Part shown: positions 47,606 to 56,602 of the stretch, in pieces
Numbering within the stretch: the stretch's first letter is position 1
Layout: each line of letters starts with the position of its first letter
Source of the DNA: Ignavibacteriales bacterium
GTDB lineage: Bacteria; Bacteroidota; Ignavibacteria; Ignavibacteriales; Ignavibacteriaceae
NCBI GenBank assembly: GCA_016700155.1
Contig: CP065001.1
Span: 1,054,001-1,118,000, forward strand
Reading direction: 5' to 3'
Length of the DNA stretch: 64,000 nt
Notes under the pieces: generated by a model
The model's input: the letters and a program-made list of their open reading frames with translations, nothing else
What the model was told of the DNA's origin: nothing
Database searches by the model: none
Made by a program: the position numbers and the translations under genes

Positions 47606-47967
47606 ATCAATTTGTTTTATCTCAGGGATCGAAGTTAGATTTGGCGGAACTTTTATGTTCCTGAGTTTGATTTTAAATCCTTTAAACGGGTTTACAAACT
47701 TATCGTGACTTTTAACTGATACTTTTTTATCGCCGAATCCAAAAGCGTATGAATTTATTTTTGCATTATAGGATTCCGCTGTCAGTTCTTTTGCGTTTAA
47801 AAGTTGAATGGTTATTACTTCAGACTGAAGATTGGACAGACAGTCTCTTGTATCAGGGACTTTTAAATCAAGGGATAATTTTTTAATAGCTGCAGAGGGG
47901 ACAGCAGCCTGAAGGGGTCGGGATTTAATTTCAGGGAATCTTAAGTCAACAGTTCTAAATGCCGGTG

Positions 47968-48402
47968 TTAAGCAAAACGAAGTTTCGGATTTTTCTTTTT
48001 TTTTTCCTTGTAGAACAATTTCAGTTTATCGAATACAAAGGAAGAAGAAAAAAGCATGCTGAATTTAAAATCAGCGTTGAACTTAATTTCTCTTGGAAAT
48101 GGTTTCCCGAATCCGAAAAATATAGCATTGGTTTTTGACTTAGTCAGGTAAAACTTCTTCGCGTATTTAAGGAGTTTTACTTTAGCAAACTTAATATCTC
48201 TTGTTTCGTTTGCCGGTATTTCAATTTCTTTTTTAAGATTATCAAACTGCAAAACACGGCTGGACATCGAACCCGGGTTCATCTCCTCGATTACGGGTCT
48301 GCGCAGCCATTTGTGCCAGACAAACTGCTCGGTAGTTTCAACTTCACTTACCGATTGAGCAAGTTTTTTTCTAATCTTTTCGTACATAAGATTATTATTC
48401 AC
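47968..48402 (-). CDS. Uncharacterised protein, probable N-terminal part of the SNF2-like gene
   Basis: 144 residues by its own frame. It contains HKWLRRPVIEEMNPG and FGFGKPFPREIKF, followed by a Lys-rich KEKKKKNPKL end where the A10 tract lies. The FGFGKPF phrase is echoed by FGFGDKKV in the open helicase frame downstream, which suggests duplicated modules in one long protein. No domain name can be given. Its start overlaps the stop of the 48395 gene by 8 bases. Confidence 0.65.
   Translation of the reverse strand: MNNNLMYEKIRKKLAQSVSEVETTEQFVWHKWLRRPVIEEMNPGSMSSRVLQFDNLKKEIEIPANETRDIKFAKVKLLKYAKKFYLTKSKTNAIFFGFGKPFPREIKFNADFKFSMLFSSSFVFDKLKLFYKEKKKKNPKLRFA
47990..48012 (-). other. A10 slippery tract, probable -1 frameshift site
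   Basis: On the minus strand GG is followed by ten A, then GAAAAAT. The gene at 47968-48402 reads through this tract in one frame and stops 20 bases later. The helicase frame (open back to here) is reached by a -1 shift. The A-AAA-AAG heptamer in the tract is the type of slippery sequence known from dnaX. Programmed shift, pseudogene, or homopolymer sequencing error cannot be told apart. Confidence 0.6.
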
Positions 48403-48928
48403 CAGTCTTTTCTAAATGAACCTGTTCGCAAGCTATTTTTAAGCGCTCGAAAGGTTCAATTAAATTTCTGTTTTCTGCGATTGCATTTAATCTGTCACGA
48501 ATTGCAGGTAACTCGGATTCAAACTTCTTTGATGTTTCAATAAATATTTTACCTGAATCGCTGCTCATTGATTTTATTTCTTCTTTAGCCTTGCCGGATC
48601 TTCCTTTGTCTTCGTCATCCTTGAAAATTCTTACAACTCTTACTCCCTGTTTATTATTTGCACCAAGGAATAAAGGATCACGTACAAGTATCAGATCAAG
48701 TTGTTCATTTATTGCGCCGATAAGAGGTACGGAAATAAGCTCCACAAGTATATGTTCGAGAAGAACATCTCCGTATAATGTTTTCTGGAAGTTAGTAGTT
48801 TTGATAGGCGCTGTAACACGGAATTCAAGCGGTTTTGTATCTGCATCGCTGACTAATATGGCACCCATTACTCCGGCATTATTTTCAACGGAGTAAGTTT
48901 CAAGAAACGCAATTTTGGCTAATTCCAT
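48395..48928 (-). CDS. Uncharacterised protein of the SNF2-like operon
   Basis: 177 residues, not assigned to a named family by me. It has KPLEFRVTAPIKTTNFQKTL and YGDVLLEHILVELISVPLIGAINEQLDLILVRD, an alpha/beta start of the molecule. The second half has charged linker EDKGRSGKAKEEIKSMSS and helices. No signal peptide or membrane helix. I have seen similar segments in hypothetical proteins beside helicase genes in other phyla, but cannot verify this here. It is first in the leftward group and overlaps the next gene by 8 bases, so it works with the SNF2-like protein in all likelihood. Confidence 0.7.
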   Translation of the reverse strand: MELAKIAFLETYSVENNAGVMGAILVSDADTKPLEFRVTAPIKTTNFQKTLYGDVLLEHILVELISVPLIGAINEQLDLILVRDPLFLGANNKQGVRVVRIFKDDEDKGRSGKAKEEIKSMSSDSGKIFIETSKKFESELPAIRDRLNAIAENRNLIEPFERLKIACEQVHLEKTGE

Positions 48929-49574
48929 TTTATCCTCTATTACTTAATTTAATTATTAGTTAATCTAATAATTTTTTCACTATTTTCAATTATGAGCTGT
49001 ATGCAGGTCAAACTGAATAGCAACATGCCCAATACCATTTTTACAAGTTTTTCATAAAATTTATTAAGAGATAGCATATACAATGCCACAATGTGTTAGA
49101 GTTGGATATGAATTGTGATTCTACTCAATGATGATGAAGTTTACATGCATCGCTCGCCAGAGCTTTACTAAAATAATATCGCTGAAAAGATTTGTGTTGC
49201 CGGTTGTTCAGTTCACAAAAATTATTTTTGTAAGCCACTTAATAGCCTTTATTTTATTGATAATTATCGATGACAGAAATTTAATTTGAATGTTAACCGG
49301 TCAGTTTTAACAAATTATATTTGACCTGAACTTAAATATTTAGAATAAAACTAAAGTGGAAACGATTCTTAAGTTTTGATTCCAGTTATTGTCCAAAAGG
49401 TACTTAAAGAATTGTTTTGTATTTGTTTGTTATAGCTTGTGAATTCCATGATTTACCTTTGGAATGTAATTTTTACCACAGTGTAAAATGTTTTTAAGCA
49501 ATGAAATATCTGTATGCATAGATGAAATTATATCATATATTTATCCATAAAATTTCTATAACTAATTTTAACCT
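48929..49574. other. Intergenic region, no gene recognised
   Basis: 646 bases between the leftward unknown operon and the rightward zf-TFIIB gene. A 9-bp AT-only stem (AATTATTAG / CTAATAATT at 48951-48973) with a T run on the plus strand lies upstream of the 48928 gene start; it is weak and could be chance. No tRNA, repeat or clear promoter box was assigned. Confidence 0.5.
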
Positions 49575-49964
49575 ATGCAATGTCCGGCTTGTAAAGATGA
49601 ACTAATTATTCTCGAACTTAATAAAGTCGAGATAGATTATTGTACTAATTGTTCAGGAATCTGGCTTGATGCCGGTGAACTTGAATTACTATCCGGAAAT
49701 CAAATAAACGATGAACTTGAGCAGCATTTCAGGGCTGCCGGCGGACTTAAAGAATCAGCCCGGCACTGTCCGATCTGTAATAAACATATGAAAAAATATT
49801 TTTTCGGTAAATCAGATGATCTTGTACTTGATGTTTGTGAATACAAACATGGTATCTGGTTTGACAATGACGAACTGAAGCGCGCAGTAAATCTGATTAA
49901 CTCGGATTCGGGAAACGAGATCTCTGAATTTTTAAACGAAATTTTTAATTATTCAAAAAAATAG
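49575..49964 (+). CDS. zf-TFIIB domain protein
   Basis: 129 residues. Two zinc modules: CPACKDEL with YCTNCSGIWLDAGELE (about 3-40) and HCPICNKHMK with CEYKHGIWFDNDEL. CPxC, CxxC and the WLDAGELE or WFDNDEL phrase are typical of the bacterial zf-TFIIB family. The function in bacteria is not settled. It precedes LemA by 11 bases and the M48 peptidase after it, so the three may form one operon connected with membrane quality control. Confidence 0.85.
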   Translation: MQCPACKDELIILELNKVEIDYCTNCSGIWLDAGELELLSGNQINDELEQHFRAAGGLKESARHCPICNKHMKKYFFGKSDDLVLDVCEYKHGIWFDNDELKRAVNLINSDSGNEISEFLNEIFNYSKK

Positions 49965-49975
49965 CGGAGTAAACA

Positions 49976-50530
49976 ATGATATTTGCTATTGTTCTTATCG
50001 TACTTATTGTGATAGTGATATTCTATCTCATTTCTATTTACAATTCACTTGTTGCATTAAGGAACCAGGTGAAAAATGCTTGGTCACAAATTGATGTTCA
50101 ATTGAAAAGACGTCACGACCTTATACCAAATCTCATTGAGACGGTTAAAGGTTATGTAAAACACGAGAAAGAAACATTAGAGAACATCACACGTTACCGC
50201 AGTCAGGCAATGGGTGCAGGAACAATTAGTGAAAAATCAAAAGCCGAAGGATTGCTCAGCGGGGCATTGGGTCAACTGAATGTTGTAGTTGAAAATTATC
50301 CTGATCTTAAGGCAAACCAGAACTTTTTAGCATTGCAGGAAGAGTTAACATCAACAGAAAATAAGATTTCATTTTCGCGGCAGAGTTATAATGACCAGGT
50401 ACTTTTTTATAACAATAAAATTGAAATGTTCCCATCGAACATAATCGCGGGAATGTTCAAGTTTGTTAAAGAAGTATTCTTTGAACTGGAAGACCAAAAA
50501 GAAAAAGAAGTTCCGAAAGTGAGTTTCTGA
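49976..50530 (+). CDS. LemA family protein
   Basis: 184 residues. An N-terminal hydrophobic helix (IFAIVLIVLIVIVIFYLIS) is followed by the LemA core: NQVKNAWSQIDVQLKRRHDLIPNLIETVKGY, then RYRSQAMGAG, ENYPDLKANQNFLALQEELTSTENKI and SRQSYND. The C-terminal tail FELEDQKEKEVPKVSF is short. LemA proteins are membrane-bound helical proteins often found beside HtpX-type proteases. It is between zf-TFIIB and the M48 peptidase. Confidence 0.95.
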   Translation: MIFAIVLIVLIVIVIFYLISIYNSLVALRNQVKNAWSQIDVQLKRRHDLIPNLIETVKGYVKHEKETLENITRYRSQAMGAGTISEKSKAEGLLSGALGQLNVVVENYPDLKANQNFLALQEELTSTENKISFSRQSYNDQVLFYNNKIEMFPSNIIAGMFKFVKEVFFELEDQKEKEVPKVSF

Positions 50531-50546
50531 TCCGGGTTAAGTAAAT

Positions 50547-51773
50547 ATGTGGGAACTGATAAAAAGTAACAGGCGTAAATCGATCATCATTTTTATCGGG
50601 ATGGGTTTACTGCTTATCCTTTTAGGCTTTCTAATCGGGACTGCCTATATAGGAGATGAAGGTGGTTTTGTTGGAATATTCTTCGCTATAATTCTATGGA
50701 CCATACTTTCTTCAATAAGTTATTTTGCGGGAAGTTCAATTCTTTTAAGTGTCAGCAAAGCAAAAGAAGTCACCCAATCTGTACATCCGCAATTATTTAA
50801 CGTTGTTGAAGAAATGAAAATCGCCTCAGCGTTGCCTTACATGCCAAAGATCTACATCATAAATGAAGAAGCCCCAAACGCATTTGCCACAGGTATAAAA
50901 CCAGAAAAGAGTGCAATCGCAGTAACATCCGGATTATTGTCAAGGTTAAACCGTGATGAACTGCAGGGTGTGATAGCCCATGAAATGGCGCATATCGTTA
51001 ATCGGGATGTCTTGTTAATGACTTTTGCCGGAGTAATGCTCGGCAGTATTGTAATAATTTCAGAAGTGTTTTTAAGAAGTTTATGGTTAGGCGGAGGCAA
51101 ACGTTACAGTTCTAAATCCAAAAGCAGTGGTCAGGCTCAGTTGATAATTATGATTGTCGCTTTGGTCTTTGCAATACTCGCACCTATTATAGCAAGGCTA
51201 CTTTATTTTGCCATCAGCAGGAAGAGAGAATATCTTGCTGATGCCTCAGCCGTCAGGTTCACAAGGTATCCGGAAGGTCTAGCATCAGCTTTAGAAAAAA
51301 TTTCATCAAGTAATATTGAACTTCCTTCTGCGAACAAAGTCACTGCCCCAATGTATATCATTAATCCTCTTAAGAAAAAGGGGATGAAACTTTCAGATCT
51401 TACCAGCACTCATCCTCCCATTTCTGAACGCATTAGAATTTTGAGAAACCTTGGCGGCAATATTGATTATAGATCTTATCAAAATGCTTTTAATAAAGTG
51501 CATGGTGGTACATCGAAGATTATTCCCGATTCAGCTATCACAGGTGATACGATGCCATTGATGGCAATTGCACCTGTGGCTTCGGAACAGAAATTTGACT
51601 ACAAAGAAAATAAGAGGACTGTTGGTGACGCTGTTATGAAGTTGAATGGCTATTCAATTATTAATTGTTCGTGCGGAATGAAATTAAAACTTCCACCAGG
51701 TTTTGGTAGTAACAAACCTCAGATAATTTGTCCAAGATGTAAAACTGTACATAAAATTTCTCAGGCAGTTTAA
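50547..51773 (+). CDS. M48 family (HtpX-like) membrane metalloprotease with C-terminal zinc ribbon
   Basis: 408 residues. Two membrane helices at about 13-33 and 43-68, HEMAH at 145-149 (zinc ligands His145 and His149), a further membrane helix pair at about 150-215, and REYLADASAV with the third zinc ligand Glu near 228. The C-terminal part ends in CSCGMKLKLPPGFG and CPRCKTVHK, two CxC/CxxC pairs that make a small zinc ribbon not present in plain HtpX. It probably degrades misfolded membrane proteins. It is 16 bases after LemA. Confidence 0.93.
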   Translation: MWELIKSNRRKSIIIFIGMGLLLILLGFLIGTAYIGDEGGFVGIFFAIILWTILSSISYFAGSSILLSVSKAKEVTQSVHPQLFNVVEEMKIASALPYMPKIYIINEEAPNAFATGIKPEKSAIAVTSGLLSRLNRDELQGVIAHEMAHIVNRDVLLMTFAGVMLGSIVIISEVFLRSLWLGGGKRYSSKSKSSGQAQLIIMIVALVFAILAPIIARLLYFAISRKREYLADASAVRFTRYPEGLASALEKISSSNIELPSANKVTAPMYIINPLKKKGMKLSDLTSTHPPISERIRILRNLGGNIDYRSYQNAFNKVHGGTSKIIPDSAITGDTMPLMAIAPVASEQKFDYKENKRTVGDAVMKLNGYSIINCSCGMKLKLPPGFGSNKPQIICPRCKTVHKISQAV

Positions 51774-51931
51774 GTAATCTCATTTTGTAATTCTTCTGTA
51801 TTGAAATAATTTCTGCTCGTAAAAAAAATCCTTCCCTGAAATTATTACAAGTAAAATATTCAGCGATAAATTTTTGCCCTCTTTTTATTGCGGATTACCA
51901 ACAATTTGTCTCTGGCATATTATTTACTTAA

Positions 51932-53359
51932 ATGCCACAAGCTACCATAGTAATATCCAACTCAAAACTAAATAAAGGCACTCAAGTGAAAAGTGGAAAC
52001 AACTTTAATAAAATAACCGCGTGGGATGAAACAGCGGCGCGGCACATATTATCAAGAACACTTTTTGGTTATAACCTGCAGGATATTGAGTTCGCCCTCT
52101 CAATGACACTTGATGAATTTGTTGATAACCACCTTCTTGCTGATAAGCCCGAACCCGCAAGCCCGGGATTTTGGGTTAATGATACTTCTTCGGATAACCG
52201 AACGGAAAGAACAAGAGAATTAATCAACTGGTGGTATTATGTAATGATGAACCAGGGATACTCCCTTCGTGAAAGAATGGTGTTGTTCTGGCATAATCAT
52301 TTTGTCAGTGATGTTACAAAAGTTGTTCTGCCGCAGAGAATGTACTGGCAAAATAAACTGTTCCGTGATCATGCTATGGGAAATCTTATCGAGTTTACAA
52401 AAGCAGTAACATTAGATGCAGCAATGCTTATTTATCTTGATGGAATAAGCAACCGTAAAGGCGCACCCAATGAAAATTATGCACGTGAACTAATGGAACT
52501 ATTCACGTTAGGAATAGGAAACTATACGGAGACTGATATTCAGGAAGCAGCAAGAGCATTAACAGGCTGGCGGGTTGAAGGATTAACACCTTACTTTACA
52601 CAATCGCGATTTGATGACGGTGATAAAACTTTTATGAATCAAACCGGAAATTTTACTCATACTGAAATTGTCGATATTATTTTCTCTCAGCCGGCTGCAG
52701 CTATGTATTTCTGCAGGGAACTATATTCAGAATTTGTTCACGTTGTTCCCGATGAAACCAATGTTGAAATAATGGCGGAGATTCTCAGATCAAATAATTA
52801 TGAACTGAAACCGGTTCTGTCAACACTCTTTAAGTCTGTTCTATTTCATTCCGATGAAATCCGGGCTGCAAAAATAAAAAACCCGGTTGAGTTTATACTT
52901 GCAACAATGAAACAGTTTAATATAAGCACACCGGACTACAGCTATATGCGTTCAGTTGCGAGCCAGTTAAGACAGGAATTATTCTCACCGCCGAACGTAA
53001 GCGGTTGGGATGGTGATAAGACATGGATAAATACAACAACACTTCCGGCAAGAAATATTTATACTGACGCGATAGTAACAGGAAACAAACCCGGCGGCGG
53101 TAATTTCACATTTGAAATTGATCTTGTTGAGTATGCAAGAACATTTCCTGAACCGGAAAATGCAGTTCAATTGATAGATGATATAGCAAGAATTTTTATT
53201 CAGTTCCCGTTAAGTGAAAACAGGAAAGCATACCTTTTAAATACTTTGCTTGATGGTGCTGAAGTATATGATTGGTCTACCAGCGATCCCAAAGCTGAAG
53301 ACAGGCTTAAACTTTTCTTTAAAGCGTTAATGAGATTGTCAGAATATCAACTTACATAA
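51932..53359 (+). CDS. DUF1800 family protein
   Basis: 475 residues. The family marks are HILSRTLFGY (near residue 40), the LRERMVLFWHNHFVSD stretch, ENYARELMELFTLG, ARALTGWRV and PNVSGWDGDKTW; NPVEFILATMKQF follows. No Sec leader is seen in this frame. DUF1800 and DUF1501 genes are almost always paired; they are common in Planctomycetes and Bacteroidota and their role is unsettled. The next gene is 14 bases downstream and is DUF1501. Confidence 0.93.
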   Translation: MPQATIVISNSKLNKGTQVKSGNNFNKITAWDETAARHILSRTLFGYNLQDIEFALSMTLDEFVDNHLLADKPEPASPGFWVNDTSSDNRTERTRELINWWYYVMMNQGYSLRERMVLFWHNHFVSDVTKVVLPQRMYWQNKLFRDHAMGNLIEFTKAVTLDAAMLIYLDGISNRKGAPNENYARELMELFTLGIGNYTETDIQEAARALTGWRVEGLTPYFTQSRFDDGDKTFMNQTGNFTHTEIVDIIFSQPAAAMYFCRELYSEFVHVVPDETNVEIMAEILRSNNYELKPVLSTLFKSVLFHSDEIRAAKIKNPVEFILATMKQFNISTPDYSYMRSVASQLRQELFSPPNVSGWDGDKTWINTTTLPARNIYTDAIVTGNKPGGGNFTFEIDLVEYARTFPEPENAVQLIDDIARIFIQFPLSENRKAYLLNTLLDGAEVYDWSTSDPKAEDRLKLFFKALMRLSEYQLT

Positions 53360-53373
53360 TTGGAAAGACTTTT

Positions 53374-54900
53374 ATGGATAGAAGATCATTTTTAAGAAAC
53401 CTTGGAGTAATAACCGGAGCCGGAACTGTCTCAATGGCTCTCGGCAACATTCCCGTTAAAGCATTTGCAAAATCTTTCCTGAATATTCAGGCTGTGAATG
53501 GAAAAGTTATTGTACTGCTTCAGATGAGCGGTGGTAATGACGGGTTAAATACAGTAATACCAATTGAAGATAGTATGTACTACAACGCACGACCGAACAT
53601 CAGGATACTAAAAAATGACGCACTAAGGTTGAATAACCTTACAGGTTTACATCCTTCAATGCAGCCCATCAAATCATTGTATGATGAAGGTAAAGTTGCA
53701 GTTGTGCAGAATGTCGGTTATGCAAATCCCGACAGATCGCACTTCCGATCTACTGATATCTGGTTAAGTGCATCAGATTCCAATGTTGTAATTGATGATG
53801 GCTGGGTGGGAAGATTTCTTGCAAGAGTATTTCCGGAGTACACCGAATTCAATTTAGATCACCCGATGGCTATACAGATTGGTTCAACACAATCTGCGTT
53901 GCTTGAATGTACCTGCCAGGGAACAATGGGAATTTCGTTTGAGAATCCAAATCAATTTTATCAGCTAATAAATGGAAGCACAGCCGATAACGATCCGCCG
54001 CCAAACACAATAGCGGGGAATCAGTTAAGATACATCAAAGAAATTGCAGCACGCTCAATACGTTATGCACAAATAATTAAGGAGAAAGCAGACACAGTAC
54101 AAAACCTGGCTACATATCCAAACTCTCAGTTAGGAAGACAGCTTGCAATCGTTGCTGAACTAATTGCAGGCGGACTTGAGACACCCGTATACTTAACTTC
54201 AATCGGTGGATTTGATACACATTCGGGTCAGTCCGGAAGTCATGCAAATCTGTTAGGCGGTATGTCAGAAGCAATAGCAGCCTTCCAGCAGGATCTTGAA
54301 TTGCTCGGTGTTGCAGACAGAGTTGTACTGATGACTTTCTCTGAATTCGGAAGAAGAGTTGAACAGAACGGCAGCGGCGGTACCGATCACGGAACTGCTG
54401 CACCATTATTTGTAATTGGAAAAAATGTTAAAGGCGGAGTGGTTGGAAATAATCCTGACTTAGCTGATCTTGATAATAACGGTGATATAAAATATGAGTA
54501 TGACTTCAGACAGATTTATGCAACTTTATTAAGAGATCAATTAGGTATGCCTGCCGACAGAATGCCTGAAGTACTGACAAGAAGTTTTGAAACACTGCCA
54601 TTGATATCTGTTAAGAATATTGCATCTGGCGGACCGAGTGCTTTCCAGATAAGACAGAACTATCCGAATCCGTTTAATCCATACACAACGATAAACTATT
54701 CTCTCAGGGTTCCGCAGTCAATAAAATTAAAAGTATTTTCACCTGTCGGTGATGAAGTTGTCACACTAGCAAGTGGTTACCAGGAAGCAGGCAACTACAC
54801 TGTTCGCTTTGGCGGCGGTGATTATCCAAGCGGTGTTTATTATTGCAGGCTTGAATCAGGTTCTTATCGACAAACAATTAAAATGGTGTTATTAAAATAA
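53374..54900 (+). CDS. DUF1501 family protein with Tat-like leader and T9SS sorting domain
   Basis: 508 residues. The start DRRSFLRNLGVITGAG looks like a Tat twin-arginine leader (RRSFLR). DUF1501 marks are QMSGGNDGLNTVIP, GLHPSMQPIKSLYDEGKVAVVQNVGY, RSHFRSTDIW, and MTFSEFGRRVEQNGSGGTDHGTAAP, a sulfatase-like fold pattern. The C-terminus has QNYPNPFNPYTTIN, EVVTLASGY, GVYYCRLE and a MVLLK end, a T9SS type A sorting domain. A folded, Tat-exported and T9SS-secreted protein would be unusual, so the order of export is worth noting. It pairs with DUF1800. Confidence 0.92.
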   Translation: MDRRSFLRNLGVITGAGTVSMALGNIPVKAFAKSFLNIQAVNGKVIVLLQMSGGNDGLNTVIPIEDSMYYNARPNIRILKNDALRLNNLTGLHPSMQPIKSLYDEGKVAVVQNVGYANPDRSHFRSTDIWLSASDSNVVIDDGWVGRFLARVFPEYTEFNLDHPMAIQIGSTQSALLECTCQGTMGISFENPNQFYQLINGSTADNDPPPNTIAGNQLRYIKEIAARSIRYAQIIKEKADTVQNLATYPNSQLGRQLAIVAELIAGGLETPVYLTSIGGFDTHSGQSGSHANLLGGMSEAIAAFQQDLELLGVADRVVLMTFSEFGRRVEQNGSGGTDHGTAAPLFVIGKNVKGGVVGNNPDLADLDNNGDIKYEYDFRQIYATLLRDQLGMPADRMPEVLTRSFETLPLISVKNIASGGPSAFQIRQNYPNPFNPYTTINYSLRVPQSIKLKVFSPVGDEVVTLASGYQEAGNYTVRFGGGDYPSGVYYCRLESGSYRQTIKMVLLK

Positions 54901-54926
54901 TTTTTTACTAAATATTTTATTAATGA

Positions 54927-54957
54927 AAATGCTGAATGACCTTCAGCATTTTTTTTG
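54927..54957 (+). terminator. Rho-independent terminator
   Basis: AATGCTGAA pairs with TTCAGCATT around a short loop (TGACC), followed by TTTTTT. It lies about 27 bases after the DUF1501 stop. The remaining 256 bases to the radical SAM start hold nothing I recognise. Confidence 0.8.
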
Positions 54958-55213
54958 AATAACATTGATAGAAATGAAAAGCCGGTCAATTAAAACAGAA
55001 TAAGAATCGTTCATTTGCCGAATAAAAAAAATTAGCACTTGTCAAATATTCACTTCTGCTTTACGATTCAAAATTATTAATACTCAGTTAACAGTTTTAA
55101 TATTGAAATACTTTGCATGGATTATTACTTTTTGCCCAGCAGATTTTTGATTGATTTATTCAAATCAACTAACAAAAAATTCAGTTTCATTATAAAAAAG
55201 TATTGGAGGGTGT

Positions 55214-56440
55214 ATGAACTCCTCAATTGTTGATCACACAAAACTGTACCGCTTACCTTGGACTTTACCAGATAACGCAATCTCCTGGCTCGAACCGACA
55301 TCAGCCTGTAACTTAGCCTGTGACGGTTGTTACAGGGAGAATGTTAACGACTCGCATAAAACTTTAGATGAAGTAAAACACGAACTTGATGTCTTCCAGA
55401 AAATGCGTACATCGGACTGCATATCTATCGCAGGCGGTGATCCACTATTACATCCGCAGATAATTGATATTGTTAGCGATATAAAATCGAGAGGAATAAA
55501 ACCAGTCTTGAACACAAACGGCAAAGCATTAACTAAAGAACTTCTTACTGAACTTAAAAAAGCCGGAGTGTTTGGATTCACATTTCACGTTGACAGTAAG
55601 CAGGGAAGACCCGGCGAATGGAAAGGTAAGAATGAACTTGAACTGAATGAACTCCGTTATCATTATGCAAGAATGCTCGCTGACGCAAAAGGTATTTCAT
55701 GTTCATTCAACTCGACAGTGTATGAAGATACACTTCAGTTTGTTCCTGATATGATTGAATGGGCTCAGAAGAATATTGATATAGTGCAGACTATGGTATT
55801 CATCGCATACAGGTATGTGATTCCTGATATGCCTCTTGACTGGTATGCCGGAGGACAGAAAGTTGACTGGGATAAAATAATGTATCACACAGACAGAGTC
55901 AGAAAAGTGGATATTAAATCAACTGATGTTCTTGCAAAGGTAAGAGAAAAATTTCCGGAGTTTACTCCGGCGGCGTATCTTAACGGCACCGAAGCTGCTG
56001 ATTCATTCAAGTGGATGCTGACTGAAAGGGTTGGAGTGAAAGGCAGAATATTCGGTTATATGGGTCCTAAGTTTATGGAATTTGTGATGAGCAGTTACCA
56101 CTTCAGAACTGGAAAATATTTGTCGTATGCTTCACCAAAAGAAACAGGATTGGGTAAATCAATTCTTTTGCTGGCTATATTAGATAAAGGTGCTGGAAAG
56201 TCTGCAAAGAAATATCTTGGTTATCTTATCGCAAATCCATTCAGGATTTTCAAGAAGCTTCACTTCCAATCAATTATGTTTATACAGCCGGTTGACTTTA
56301 TGCAGGATGGTGGACAGAATATGTGCGATGGCTGTCCGGACATTACTGTTTGGAACGATAAACTTGTTTACTCGTGCAGACTTGAAGAACCGAAAAAGTT
56401 CGGAACGTTTTTACGAAGTGTTCGCAAGGATGTGAATTAG
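55214..56440 (+). CDS. Radical SAM protein
   Basis: 408 residues with a GGAGG ribosome site. The cluster motif CNLACDGC (C32, C36, C39) binds the [4Fe-4S] that cleaves SAM; GGDPLLHPQIIDIVSD is the GGE-like second motif and LNTNGKAL the third. Additional Cys near the C-terminus (MCDGCPD) could bind a second cluster. The substrate is unknown; PqqE or HpnH-like proteins share this layout without a telling site. The neighbours give no pathway. Confidence 0.88.
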   Translation: MNSSIVDHTKLYRLPWTLPDNAISWLEPTSACNLACDGCYRENVNDSHKTLDEVKHELDVFQKMRTSDCISIAGGDPLLHPQIIDIVSDIKSRGIKPVLNTNGKALTKELLTELKKAGVFGFTFHVDSKQGRPGEWKGKNELELNELRYHYARMLADAKGISCSFNSTVYEDTLQFVPDMIEWAQKNIDIVQTMVFIAYRYVIPDMPLDWYAGGQKVDWDKIMYHTDRVRKVDIKSTDVLAKVREKFPEFTPAAYLNGTEAADSFKWMLTERVGVKGRIFGYMGPKFMEFVMSSYHFRTGKYLSYASPKETGLGKSILLLAILDKGAGKSAKKYLGYLIANPFRIFKKLHFQSIMFIQPVDFMQDGGQNMCDGCPDITVWNDKLVYSCRLEEPKKFGTFLRSVRKDVN

Positions 56441-56602
56441 TACAAACTGAATTGATTTAGATTATAATTATCTGAGAACCAATTTATTTTTTCGAAACTG
56501 TCGCAGACATGACTGCGACAGTATTATTAAAATTGTACTTTCATTTATTCATTCAATAGCTGCCAGAATCTCACCTAACTTTAGATAGTCTCTTGCTCCT
56601 GT

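Noticed and set aside
48951..48977. Terminator or small RNA in the region upstream of the 48928 gene
   Set aside because: The stem is AT-only and short, and no gene on the plus strand ends there.
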